Assembly: GCA_902776475.1 (NCBI GenBank)
Contig: CACYQD010000003.1
Coordinates: 1 to 64,000, forward strand
Direction: 5' to 3'
From: an uncultured Prevotellaceae bacterium
Lineage (GTDB): Bacteria > Bacteroidota > Bacteroidia > Bacteroidales > Bacteroidaceae
Length of the DNA stretch: 64,000 nt
Below, piece after piece: positions 55,763-63,989 of the stretch. Below the pieces are notes generated by a model. It saw only the letters and a program-made list of their open reading frames with translations, ran no database searches and was not told where the DNA came from. Position 1 is the stretch's first letter; each line of letters starts with the position of its first letter. The translations under genes were made by a program, and so were the position numbers.

Positions 55763-56521
55763 TTAGTCTCTGCGCCCGAAGATGCGGAGCAGGTAGAGGA
55801 AGAGGTTGATGAAGTCGAGGTAGAGGGTGAGCGCACCGAGCAGGGCCATCTTCTGGGCTCCCTCGTCGGCATATTCAGCGCTCATGCACATCTCCTTGAT
55901 TTTCTGCGAGTCCCATGCGGTGAGTCCCACGAAGATCAGCACACCGCCGTAGCAGAGAATCAGGTCGAGTCCGCTGCTCTTGACGAAGAGGTTGACCACC
56001 GTGGCGATGATGAGTCCGATCAGGGCCATGAAGAGGATTTTACCCATTGATGAGAGATCCTTTTTCGTGGTGTATCCGAACAGTGCCATCGCACCGAAGG
56101 TTCCGGCCGTGATTAGAAATACCTTGGCAATCGACCCGATGCTATACACAAGGAAAATCGATGACAGAGTCACACCGTTGATGACCGAGTAAATGACAAA
56201 CATCAGTGTGGCTACGGGCAGCGACAGTTTGCGGATGGCTGCCGACAGTCCAATCACCAGGGCCAGTTCGGCGATGATAAGTCCCCACAACAGCGCTGGG
56301 GTGTTGTAGAGCGTGAAGATGAAGTTGGAGTGGGCCACGTAGTAAGCGGCGAACCCAGTAATCACCAGGGCAAGTGTCATCCAGAGATAAACCTTGCGCA
56401 TGAGGGTGCCGAAGGCGGTGGAAGCATAGCGCTGCCGTTCCTGGGCGTTGATGCCGCTGTTGGTACCGTCAATCTCTCCCACTTTCCTTCTGATCATTGA
56501 AGCGAAATCTTTGTTGTCCAT
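55763..56521 (-). CDS. Bax inhibitor-1/YccA-family membrane protein
   Basis: 252 residues with seven hydrophobic helices and the BI-1 pattern (STAFGTLMRKVYLWMTLALVITGFAAYYVA; a C-terminal FINLFLYLLRIFG). In bacteria these proteins may be calcium leak channels or protease regulators. It is probably co-transcribed with the EEP-family gene 82 nt upstream. Confidence 0.88.
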   Translation of the reverse strand: MDNKDFASMIRRKVGEIDGTNSGINAQERQRYASTAFGTLMRKVYLWMTLALVITGFAAYYVAHSNFIFTLYNTPALLWGLIIAELALVIGLSAAIRKLSLPVATLMFVIYSVINGVTLSSIFLVYSIGSIAKVFLITAGTFGAMALFGYTTKKDLSSMGKILFMALIGLIIATVVNLFVKSSGLDLILCYGGVLIFVGLTAWDSQKIKEMCMSAEYADEGAQKMALLGALTLYLDFINLFLYLLRIFGRRD

Positions 56522-56603
56522 TTTCGTATTTATTTGGTTATTGTATCATTTTATCATTTTTTCTCCATCAAAAATAATGCCAATCCATGATTGTCCATCA
56601 CCT

Positions 56604-57545
56604 TTATTCTATATGAAAGCGTGCCACGAGGGGCAGATGGTCGCTGAAACCACCCCGGTAACGCATGCCGGTGTAGGTGCGGCGGGGCTGCGTGCCGCCA
56701 TATTTCTTGTCTTCCTCCGTGAGGAAGGGGGCGTCGTGGACGTGGCAGTCGTGCTCGGTGTCGCGTAGTGGGTCACTCACGAGGATATGGTCGAGACTGT
56801 TCCAGCGACCTTGGTGCTTGTAGGTGCCGCGAGCACCGTTAGCTCCTTTTGCATTGGCGGAGATGTTGGTCAGTCCGTGTTGGCAGAGCCTCACCAAGGC
56901 ACTGTCGCCAACATAGTCGTTGAAGTCGCCGGCCACGATGAGGTGTGTGCCTTCGCCCAAAGCACGGAGTGAGTCGATGGTCTCCGTGATGCGGGCCGCC
57001 ACTTGCAGACGGTAGGGGCGGGTGGCATTTACACCGCTCACCCTGCTGGGGGCATGCACCACCATCACATGCAGCGTGTCGCCCGAGGTGAGGAGTCCTT
57101 TGGCATAGAGGATATCTCTTGTGGCGTGTCGTCCTTCGACCGGTGTCACCCTTAGGGGATAATGGTTGAGCAACCGGAAGGAGAACGGGGAGTAGAGTAG
57201 GGCGACGTCGATGCCCCGTTCGTCATTGGAGTTGGTCATCACATACTCATATCCGGCGTTTCTCAACAACGACCTGTGAGTCAGGTCATGCATCACCGAG
57301 TCGTTCTCGATTTCCGTCAGTGCCACCAAGTCGGGCAGTGCCCAATCGTCTCCTTCTCCTCCGCAGGAGATGATTTCCCGTGCGATGTTATTTACCTTCT
57401 TCCAGTAGCGTTTCTTATCCCATTTCCGTGTTGCCGTAGGCAACCACTCTTGGTCGTTCTTCCCTTCGTCATGAGCATAGTCGAAGAGGTTCTCGCAGTT
57501 GAGTTCCACGAAGGTGAACAAGGAGGCAAGCAAGAGGGTTAGCAT
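56604..57545 (-). CDS. endonuclease/exonuclease/phosphatase-family protein
   Basis: 313 residues of the EEP fold. It has VELNCENLFDYAHD (metal Asn/Glu), VALTEIEN, a middle VAGDFNDYVGDS, NSLDHILVSDPL and the C-terminal catalytic SDHLPLVARF. The short hydrophobic N-terminus (LTLLLASLFTF) suggests export. Family members hydrolyse phosphodiesters in nucleic acids or lipids; the target is unknown. Confidence 0.87.
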   Translation of the reverse strand: MLTLLLASLFTFVELNCENLFDYAHDEGKNDQEWLPTATRKWDKKRYWKKVNNIAREIISCGGEGDDWALPDLVALTEIENDSVMHDLTHRSLLRNAGYEYVMTNSNDERGIDVALLYSPFSFRLLNHYPLRVTPVEGRHATRDILYAKGLLTSGDTLHVMVVHAPSRVSGVNATRPYRLQVAARITETIDSLRALGEGTHLIVAGDFNDYVGDSALVRLCQHGLTNISANAKGANGARGTYKHQGRWNSLDHILVSDPLRDTEHDCHVHDAPFLTEEDKKYGGTQPRRTYTGMRYRGGFSDHLPLVARFHIE

Positions 57546-57570
57546 GGTGGTCGGAGCTGTTTGTCGTAAG

Positions 57571-57610
57571 CAAAAACGATGGTGTGCCAGTCATTCGAGG
57601 CACACCATCG
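57571..57610 (-). terminator. terminator of the secreted-protein operon
   Basis: Perfect 12-bp stem CGATGGTGTGCC/GGCACACCATCG, 10-nt loop; five T follow on the minus strand. About 30 nt past the stop of the small peptide gene. Confidence 0.85.
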
Positions 57611-57641
57611 CTCTGATATGTATTATAAGGTTTGGCAAGGA

Positions 57642-57842
57642 TTAGTCATCCAGCGTGTCCCAGTTGTCCTGACTCCAGGAAATAGAAGCAGGATCTTTTG
57701 TTCCATCTGTGTCAACACCGCCATATCCGATATCAAACTTGTCGTACGGATTTCCTTTAACAGACTGGGAATCTGTCATAATCTCCAGTGTCTCTGCACC
57801 GACGATTTCGCATTCCGGGGAAATATAAGTCTTTTTCATCAT
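57642..57842 (-). CDS. 66-residue peptide of the YIxPE type
   Basis: Starts MMKKTYISPECEIVGAETLE, no signal peptide, acidic C-terminal half with several Asp, Gly and Trp (SWSQDNWDTLDD). Its first ATG overlaps the TGA of the secreted protein upstream (AAAATGATG), so it is translationally coupled; a second ATG follows at once. Same opening and position as the 62-residue peptide after the BspA-like gene. Unknown function. Confidence 0.75.
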   Translation of the reverse strand: MMKKTYISPECEIVGAETLEIMTDSQSVKGNPYDKFDIGYGGVDTDGTKDPASISWSQDNWDTLDD

Positions 57843-59047
57843 TTTACTACCTTTTTGCCGTTAATGATATAGACACCCTTCTTCAGGTTATCCCATTTGT
57901 TCTCGTCGGTATGCACCTTGCGTCCTTGGATATCGTAAATACCTTCAGCTGGCTGGCCCACCGTCACGTTGTTGATGCCGTCTGCCTCGTCAAAGGCTAA
58001 AGTGATGTTGCTATTGGCCTCTTCTACTTCCGTGAGTATATCATAGAACTCGAAATATCCTCGGAAAGCCTTCATTTTAGTATTGCCTTTTGAATACCAG
58101 AATTTATTATCGTTTAAGAAAAGACAAAATTCATCTACTTTGGTATTTGCAACATAAGTTCCTATAAATTTATTGTAGAAAGATCTAAATTTATCTCTTT
58201 TCACAGTTAAATCATTAGGCTCTACAATCGTTACGTTATCAACAATAATAGTTTTGACAGGAGAGGAGACTTTTATTATGTATGGATGGTTTGCTTCTAT
58301 CTCGTCTTTCTCTTCGAAATTAACTTGGATAGAAACTACTTCATCATTATCATTTAAAGTTGTTTTACAACCATTAAAATCACCAAGTAATACATCCACG
58401 TTTTCACCAAAGGCGGTTGCCATCTGGCTTTTACTAATAGCGAATGGCAGACAAATGGTGGACCATTCATTAGCGTTTATGGTTCGTATGACCCTAACTT
58501 CGACATCTTTGGCAGGAACGGGCAATTCAGTTGAAGTTTCTTTCAAAGTGACGTAATCAACAATGGAAATGTTAAAAGTAGTAGGAGCTACTTCTACATT
58601 TTCTCCTGTTTTAGTGGATAAATTAACTAATTTGATCTCTGCTTCATCAAGATTAGCCCCGACTTCTATCAAAGGGTCTGCTTCTAATTTCAAAGTTAGT
58701 AGAGTTCCTGTCAATCCTGGTATGATTTTGGTAGGATTATTAGCACCCATAACTTTGTAAGATTTATCCGATTGAAGAACAACCGAACAAGTGTTAAAAC
58801 CTATATTGCTTATGGCATCGCCCTCAGCAGTAGAAATAGTTATACCTTCTGGAAGGGAGATGTAGAATTCATAAGCTGCATAGATGTCTTCTTGATCAAA
58901 TTGATATTTTATGACCAAATCTCCTGTATTACCTTGCCGAATAGATACAGATGCGTCAACTCCAAAGATGCTATTCGTATTTTGGGCGATGGTGGCCGTC
59001 ATCATCATAAGTGAAGCCACAACTGAAAATAATCTGAAATTTTTCAT
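57839..59047 (-). CDS. secreted cohesin-like protein with sorting tail
   Basis: 402 residues. Signal peptide (RLFSVVASLMMMTATIAQN); a cohesin-like beta domain at about 25-150 (LVIKYQFDQEDIYAAYEFYISLP); a second beta domain with WSTICLPFAISKSQM; and a tail GIYDIQGRKVHTDENK ... KKGVYIINGKKVVK, as in the metalloprotease and BspA-like proteins. The gene is visibly more AT-rich than the flanking housekeeping genes. It is the middle cistron of a three-gene operon. Confidence 0.8.
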   Translation of the reverse strand: MKNFRLFSVVASLMMMTATIAQNTNSIFGVDASVSIRQGNTGDLVIKYQFDQEDIYAAYEFYISLPEGITISTAEGDAISNIGFNTCSVVLQSDKSYKVMGANNPTKIIPGLTGTLLTLKLEADPLIEVGANLDEAEIKLVNLSTKTGENVEVAPTTFNISIVDYVTLKETSTELPVPAKDVEVRVIRTINANEWSTICLPFAISKSQMATAFGENVDVLLGDFNGCKTTLNDNDEVVSIQVNFEEKDEIEANHPYIIKVSSPVKTIIVDNVTIVEPNDLTVKRDKFRSFYNKFIGTYVANTKVDEFCLFLNDNKFWYSKGNTKMKAFRGYFEFYDILTEVEEANSNITLAFDEADGINNVTVGQPAEGIYDIQGRKVHTDENKWDNLKKGVYIINGKKVVK

Positions 59048-59058
59048 AATGGTTATTG

Positions 59059-59871
59059 TTATTGTGGATCCAACAAAAATTCTTCGTATTTTGGTGCCTG
59101 TTGTGATGAATTATTCAGAATGTTGATGAGAGAGACAACGTCTGCAATGCTAATCAAATGGTCTTGGTTTACATTGGCCATACTCTTGTAGAACCTCTCA
59201 TTGGCCATTTTGTTAAGATGGTTGATGATACAGACAACATCTGCAATACCCACTTTTCCATCCCCATTCACATCACCCTTTTTGAACACCTTGATAGTAA
59301 GGTTTTGGTTCTGGCTTACCATGACCTTTGTGTCGTTTTGCTTTATATCGCTGCTGCTGGTAAGCTCGATGTAATCTGTTGAAGAGGAATAACCAGTATA
59401 GTTGGTAGCTACGCTCTCTGCTGACTTGAGGGTAAGGGTACATAACAACGTTTTCTCTTCTGTAGTAGCTGTAGCTGGGAAGGCCATGTTCCCCGTCTGG
59501 AAGCCTATCACAACGTTTTTACCATCTTTCACTTTGGAAGTGGCGAAAAACTTCGAAGCAGGGTCATACGTGTCATCTTCACTCAGATTTGAATAATCGC
59601 CCTTAGTGATATTAGCAGGGAATGAATTCATCTCCACTTTCTCAATCGTGATGCCTTTGAGTTCCTCCTCTGAAAAGGACACGTTAATCTGGAAAGCCTT
59701 GAACAATTGGCTATTGTCCACTGTGTAATACACTTCCATTTCACCGGTGCCGCCCTGTGGAATGACAGCTTCGGAGAATGTAATGTAGGCAGGATTTGTG
59801 GCTTCTTGTGCCCTAACAAATCCTGTCACAGCCAGTAGCAATGCGGCTGCCATTAGTAATCTTCGTTTCAT
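59059..59871 (-). CDS. secreted protein with cohesin-like and dockerin-like domains
   Basis: 270 residues. Signal peptide (LLMAAALLLAVTGFVRAQ); a cohesin-like beta sandwich at about 28-195 (GGTGEMEVYYTVDNSQLFKAFQINV); and a C-terminal dockerin-type pair of calcium loops, GDVNGDGKVGIADVVCIINH and ANVNQDHLISIADVVSLINI, with Asp/Asn at positions 1, 3, 5 and Asp at 12. A cohesin-like and a dockerin-like module in one small protein could allow self-assembly or binding to the next gene's product. First gene of the operon. Confidence 0.82.
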   Translation of the reverse strand: MKRRLLMAAALLLAVTGFVRAQEATNPAYITFSEAVIPQGGTGEMEVYYTVDNSQLFKAFQINVSFSEEELKGITIEKVEMNSFPANITKGDYSNLSEDDTYDPASKFFATSKVKDGKNVVIGFQTGNMAFPATATTEEKTLLCTLTLKSAESVATNYTGYSSSTDYIELTSSSDIKQNDTKVMVSQNQNLTIKVFKKGDVNGDGKVGIADVVCIINHLNKMANERFYKSMANVNQDHLISIADVVSLINILNNSSQQAPKYEEFLLDPQ

Positions 59872-59935
59872 GTCGTATAGTTTAAATTTTGAGGTGCTGG
59901 AGTCAATCCAGCATTCAGAATTGAGTGTTTGGGGA

Positions 59936-59943
59936 CAAAATTA
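59936..59943 (-). promoter_or_regulatory. promoter of the cohesin/dockerin operon
   Basis: TAATTTTG on the minus strand with a TTGTC about 18 nt upstream (59964-59962). The 65-nt leader contains a TGCTGGA/TCCAGCA hairpin (59895-59913). Confidence 0.55.
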
Positions 59944-60015
59944 AGATTTTTTTTTGAATGACAAGGCTTTTTTCGCAATTTTTATGTTTTGTCAATGAAA
60001 AAAATCGCTAATTGC

Positions 60016-60804
60016 TTATAATCCAATGTCGCGACCCACGTTACTACGGATTTTCTTGAGATAGCCTTTCATCCCTTCGGCATCCTTGTTGTCGATGATT
60101 TCGAGCAGTTCCTTGAGTTCGGTGCGGATCTGCGATACCTGGTCGTGGGTGTAAGGATTGAAGAGGATTTCCTGCAGCAGGTAGTCGTCCTCGGTCAGCA
60201 CGCCCTTTGCGATGCGCATGTGGCGTTTAAAGGTGGTGCCGGGGGCGTCCTGGTGCTTCATCACGGCGGCGAAGACGAAGGTGCTCACGAAGGGGATACT
60301 CAGGGAGTAAGCCACCGTGCGGTCGTGCTCGTCGAAGGTGTATTCGTAGATGTTGAGGCCCAGTCGCTGATAGAGGTCCTTGAAGAAGATGCGGCCCATG
60401 TAGTCGCCCTCGCTGATGATGATGGCGTTCTCCTCGCTGAGTTGCTGGAGGTTGGCGAAGGTGGGGCCGAACATCGGGTGCGTGGAGACGAAGCGGAGAC
60501 CGCACTGCTCGTAGTATTCCTTCAGTCCGGTCTTCACCGAGGCGATGTCGCTGATGATGCAGTCGGAGGGCAGGTGGGGAATCACCTCGTCGAAAGCGGG
60601 GATGGTATATTTCACCGTCACGGCATTGATGACCAGTTCGGGTTTGAAGGCTTCTATCTCCTCAAGGGTGGTGAACCGCTGCGTGTTGTAGGTGAACCTC
60701 ATGCGGCGCGGGTCTTTCTCATAGACAGCGGTCTCGTGGTCGAAGCTCAGCAGGTCGAGGAAGAAACTCCCCATCTTGCCGGCTCCCATGACAAGTATTC
60801 TCAT
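60016..60804 (-). CDS. tyrA: prephenate dehydrogenase
   Basis: 262 residues. The NAD-binding Rossmann start is ILVMGAGKMGSFFLDLL, followed by the TyrA motifs SDIASVKTGLKEYY and VSTHPMFGPTFANLQ. It makes 4-hydroxyphenylpyruvate for tyrosine. It is last in the operon, 4 nt after the DAHPS/CM fusion; no ACT domain is present. The start at 60804 is set by the Rossmann motif. Confidence 0.92.
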   Translation of the reverse strand: MRILVMGAGKMGSFFLDLLSFDHETAVYEKDPRRMRFTYNTQRFTTLEEIEAFKPELVINAVTVKYTIPAFDEVIPHLPSDCIISDIASVKTGLKEYYEQCGLRFVSTHPMFGPTFANLQQLSEENAIIISEGDYMGRIFFKDLYQRLGLNIYEYTFDEHDRTVAYSLSIPFVSTFVFAAVMKHQDAPGTTFKRHMRIAKGVLTEDDYLLQEILFNPYTHDQVSQIRTELKELLEIIDNKDAEGMKGYLKKIRSNVGRDIGL

Positions 60805-60808
60805 GACT

Positions 60809-61876
60809 TTATTTGTTGATGATTTCCATTTGCTGGCGCACGCTCTCTTCGTGCACGCTCTCAAACACTTTCTTGATGAATTCCGAATCCATGCCGCAGA
60901 GTGATCCCTGAGCTCCGCGCTTGTCGAGGATCTCGCCGTAGCGCACGGGCTGCAGCACGGTCATGTTGTGCTCGCGCTTGTAGAGGCCGATCTCACGGCA
61001 CACGCGCATGCGCTTGGCCAGGAGGTCCATCAGTTGGTTGTCGAGTTCGTCGATCTGGCGGCGCAGTTCATGGATGCCTTCGGTGGAGACCACCTTGTCG
61101 CGGATGACCAGCAGCGAGAGGATGTAGTCGATGACATCGGGTGTCACCTGCTGCTTGGCGTCGCTCCAGGCGTTGTCGGGGTCGCAGTGCGACTCCACCA
61201 TCAGACCGTCGAAACCCAGGTCCATCGCCTGTTGGCAGAGGGGGGCGATGAGTTCGCGGCGGCCGCCGATATGGCTCGGGTCGCAGATGATGGGCAGCGA
61301 TGGGATGCGGCGGCGCAGTTCGATGGGTATCTGCCACATGGGCAGGTTGCGGTAGATCTTCTTGTCATAGCTGGAGAAACCGCGGTGGATGGCGGCCAGT
61401 CGTTTCACGCCGGCCTGGTTGATGCGCTCCAGGGCACCGATCCACAGTTCGAGATCGGGGTTGACGGGGTTTTTCACCATGACGGGGATATCGACACCCC
61501 TGAGGGAGTCGGCCAGAGCCTGGATGGCAAAGGGGTTGGCACTGGTGCGGGCACCGATCCAGAGGATGTCGATGCCGTATTTCAGGGCAATCTCCACATG
61601 TTCCGGTGTAGCCACCTCGGTGGCCACCAGCATGCCGGTCTCGTCTTTCACTCTTTTGAGCCAGGGCATGGCAATCTCACCTTGTCCCTCGAAGCCTCCG
61701 GGCTTGGTACGGGGTTTCCATACACCGGCCCTGAAGATGTGGCAGCCCTTGCTGGCCAGTTGGTTGGCGGTGGTCATCACTTGCTCCTCGGTTTCAGCCG
61801 AACAGGGTCCGGAGATAACGACGGAGGGGCGTTCGTTGTCGCTTGGCAGTCTCAGTGGTTGTAATGTCAGTTCCAT
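60809..61876 (-). CDS. DAHP synthase/chorismate mutase fusion
   Basis: 355 residues. Residues 1-260 are a DAHP synthase of the B. subtilis AroA type (VISGPCSAETEEQ, MPWLKRVKDETG, WIGARTSANPFAIQ). Residues about 270-350 are a type II chorismate mutase (GIHELRRQIDELDNQLMDLL, AKRMRVCREIGLYKREH). It joins the first and branch-point steps of aromatic synthesis and supplies prephenate to PheA and TyrA in the same operon, so PheA itself lacks a mutase domain. Fusions of this kind are common in Bacteroidetes. Confidence 0.93.
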   Translation of the reverse strand: MELTLQPLRLPSDNERPSVVISGPCSAETEEQVMTTANQLASKGCHIFRAGVWKPRTKPGGFEGQGEIAMPWLKRVKDETGMLVATEVATPEHVEIALKYGIDILWIGARTSANPFAIQALADSLRGVDIPVMVKNPVNPDLELWIGALERINQAGVKRLAAIHRGFSSYDKKIYRNLPMWQIPIELRRRIPSLPIICDPSHIGGRRELIAPLCQQAMDLGFDGLMVESHCDPDNAWSDAKQQVTPDVIDYILSLLVIRDKVVSTEGIHELRRQIDELDNQLMDLLAKRMRVCREIGLYKREHNMTVLQPVRYGEILDKRGAQGSLCGMDSEFIKKVFESVHEESVRQQMEIINK

Positions 61877-61880
61877 GTCT

Positions 61881-63062
61881 TTATTTGATGTTTGTTTTGA
61901 TTCTTTCGAGTGCTTCTCTCATTTTGTCGTCCTTGGCGCAGAGGGAGATGCGGACATAGCGCCTGCCGTTGCTGCCGAAGATGAATCCCGGGGTGATGAA
62001 GACTCTCGCCTCGTGCAGCACCCGTTCGGTGAGGGTCTCTGCATCGTCGTAACGGTCGGGGATCTTGCCCCAGAGGAACATGCCCACCTGGGCAGGGTCA
62101 TAGGTGCATCCGAGCGTCCGCATGATTTCTTCGGCGATGGCGCGGCGGCGGCCGTAGGTCTCGATGTTGGCCTTTTGATGCCAGGAGTCGTCGTTGGCAT
62201 AGGCCTCGGCGGCCGCCAGCTGCAGTCCGCGGAACGTGCCGCTGTCGATGTTGCTCTTCACCTTGAGGATCCAGGAGATGAAGGTGGCGTTGGTGGCGCA
62301 TAGGCCGACGCGCCATCCTGGCATGTTGTGGCTCTTGCTCATCGAATTGAGTTCGATGCAGCAATCCTTGGCTCCCTCCACCTGCAGAAGCGACAGCGGG
62401 TTGTCGTTGAGGATGAAGGAGTAAGGGTTGTCGTTCACCACCACGATGTTGTGGCGGCGGGCGAAATCCACCAGCCGCTCGTAGGTCTCCCTGCGGGCGT
62501 TGCCTCCGGTGGGCATGTTGGGGTAGTTGGTCCACATCAGGCGCACGCCGCTGAGGTCCATCTGTTCCAGTTCTTCGAAATCAGGTTGCCATCCGTTGTC
62601 CTCAAGCAGGTTGTAGTTGATGATGCGTGCCCCGAGGATTTTGCTCAGCGACGTGTAGGTGGGGTATCCGGGGTTGGGCACCAGCACGGCGTCGCCGGGG
62701 TTGACGAAAGCGAGGGTGATGTGGAGGATGCCCTCTTTGCTGCCGATAAGCGGCAGTATCTCACGGGCTGGGTCGAGGGCGACGCCATACCAGCGGTTGT
62801 AGAAACCTGCCATGGCCTGGCGCAGTTCGGGCGTGCCCATCGTGGGCTGGTAGCCGTGGGCGTCGGGACGGCGAGCCACCTCGCAGAGGCGTTCCACCGT
62901 CTGGTCCGAGGGGGGCATGTCGGGACTGCCGATGGCCAGACTGATGATGTCGCGCCCTTCGGCGTTGAGCTGTGCCACTTCTTTCAGTTTCCGGCTGAAG
63001 TAGTATTCCTGTACCAGACCGAGTCTCTCGGCAGGTTGTATGTTAGTTGGTCTGTTTTCCAT
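61881..63062 (-). CDS. class I/II aminotransferase, aromatic by context
   Basis: 393-residue PLP enzyme with the Lys of the internal aldimine in NSMSKSHNMPGWRVGL, an N-terminal DIISLAIGSPDMPPS block, TNYPNMPTGGNA and the C-terminal Arg segment GRRYVRISL. Its position between pheA and the DAHPS/CM gene indicates that it makes phenylalanine and tyrosine from their oxoacids; aspartate-type activity cannot be excluded. Overlaps pheA by 20 nt. Confidence 0.87.
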   Translation of the reverse strand: MENRPTNIQPAERLGLVQEYYFSRKLKEVAQLNAEGRDIISLAIGSPDMPPSDQTVERLCEVARRPDAHGYQPTMGTPELRQAMAGFYNRWYGVALDPAREILPLIGSKEGILHITLAFVNPGDAVLVPNPGYPTYTSLSKILGARIINYNLLEDNGWQPDFEELEQMDLSGVRLMWTNYPNMPTGGNARRETYERLVDFARRHNIVVVNDNPYSFILNDNPLSLLQVEGAKDCCIELNSMSKSHNMPGWRVGLCATNATFISWILKVKSNIDSGTFRGLQLAAAEAYANDDSWHQKANIETYGRRRAIAEEIMRTLGCTYDPAQVGMFLWGKIPDRYDDAETLTERVLHEARVFITPGFIFGSNGRRYVRISLCAKDDKMREALERIKTNIK

Positions 63063-63885
63063 TTTGATATTCTCCTAATATTTTCAGTTCTTTGGTCAGT
63101 GGCGTGATGGCGTCGATGCTCTGCCGGTAGCGCGTCAGGTTGTCGTAGGTGACATCGACGTAGAAGAGGTATTCCCACTCGTGTCCGATGATGGGCAGCG
63201 ACTGGATCTTGGTGAGGTTGATGTTGTAGAAAGAGAGGATGGTGAGCACTTTCGAAAGCGCTCCCTGCTCGTGAGGCAGCGAGAAGACCAGGCTCGACTT
63301 GTCGGCCTTCTCCAGGGGACGGAGGAAGTCAGCCTTGCGGGGGTCGGACACCACCAGGAAACGGGTGAAATTGTGCTTGTTGTCCTCGATGGAGTCCTCC
63401 AGCACCTTCATGCCATAGAGACGGGCGGCCTCGGCATGGCAGATGGCGGCACGGCCGCGCAGCTGGCGTTCCATGATCTCCTCGGCGGCTCCTGCCGTGT
63501 CCTCTGTCTCCACAGCCTTCATTGTGGGGTGCTGTGCCAGAAACTGCCGGCACTGCATCAGCGCCACGGGGTGGGAGTGAATCTCCTCGATGGTGTCCCA
63601 GTCGTCCTCGGGCAGACAGCAGATGCAGTGGCGGATATGGAGCTTGTGCTCACCGACCACCGTGGTGCCGGAGTCGCGCAGCAACTCATAGTTGCGGAGC
63701 AGGCTGCCGGCGATGGTGTTCTCGATGGCCGTCATGCCGATGACGGTGGGGTCGCGCCGGATCTCATCATAGACCTGTTCGAAAGTGGAGCAGCAGATGA
63801 TCTGCACCTGCTCTCCTTCGAAATAGATATGGGCGGCGATGTCGTGAAACGAACCGATGCGCCCCTGGATGGCTATTCTCTTCAT
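63043..63885 (-). CDS. pheA: prephenate dehydratase
   Basis: 280 residues. The dehydratase domain opens AIQGRIGSFHDIAAHIYF and includes GMTAIENTIAGSLLRNYELL and FTRFLVVS. An ACT regulatory domain follows at about 195-275 (LPHEQGALSKVLTILSFYNINLTKIQSLP); in place of the usual ESRP it reads KIQSLP. It makes phenylpyruvate. First gene of the aromatic operon, preceded by an attenuator-like leader. Confidence 0.93.
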   Translation of the reverse strand: MKRIAIQGRIGSFHDIAAHIYFEGEQVQIICCSTFEQVYDEIRRDPTVIGMTAIENTIAGSLLRNYELLRDSGTTVVGEHKLHIRHCICCLPEDDWDTIEEIHSHPVALMQCRQFLAQHPTMKAVETEDTAGAAEEIMERQLRGRAAICHAEAARLYGMKVLEDSIEDNKHNFTRFLVVSDPRKADFLRPLEKADKSSLVFSLPHEQGALSKVLTILSFYNINLTKIQSLPIIGHEWEYLFYVDVTYDNLTRYRQSIDAITPLTKELKILGEYQNGKQTN

Positions 63886-63896
63886 CTTCTCTCAAT

Positions 63897-63927
63897 AAAA
63901 AATCCCGCTTCTTCCGTGAAGCGGGAT
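63897..63927 (-). terminator. attenuator terminator before pheA
   Basis: On the minus strand ATCCCGCTTC pairs with GAAGCGGGAT, 7-nt loop, then six T, all ending about 12 nt before the pheA ATG. A complete intrinsic terminator between a promoter and its gene implies conditional read-through. Confidence 0.75.
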
Positions 63928-63936
63928 GATAAGATA

Positions 63937-63972
63937 CTATGGTTGAAATCTATACGCAACTTCCCGCTTCAC
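63937..63972 (-). CDS. possible 11-residue leader peptide
   Basis: GTG start preceded by AAGGGA, then codons for KREVAYRFQP and TAG. It contains one Tyr and one Phe codon and no other aromatic residue. It lies between the promoter and the attenuator of the Phe/Tyr operon. Start codon and translation are inferred. Confidence 0.45.
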   Translation of the reverse strand: MKREVAYRFQP

Positions 63973-63989
63973 AATTCCCTTGCAAAGTA
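63962..63989 (-). promoter_or_regulatory. pheA promoter box and antiterminator strand
   Basis: TACTTTG (63989-63983; one base short of consensus) is followed by GTGAAGCGGGA (63972-63962), which is an exact 11-nt complement of TCCCGCTTCAC at 63926-63916, the left arm of the terminator. The two pairings exclude each other. Confidence 0.6.
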
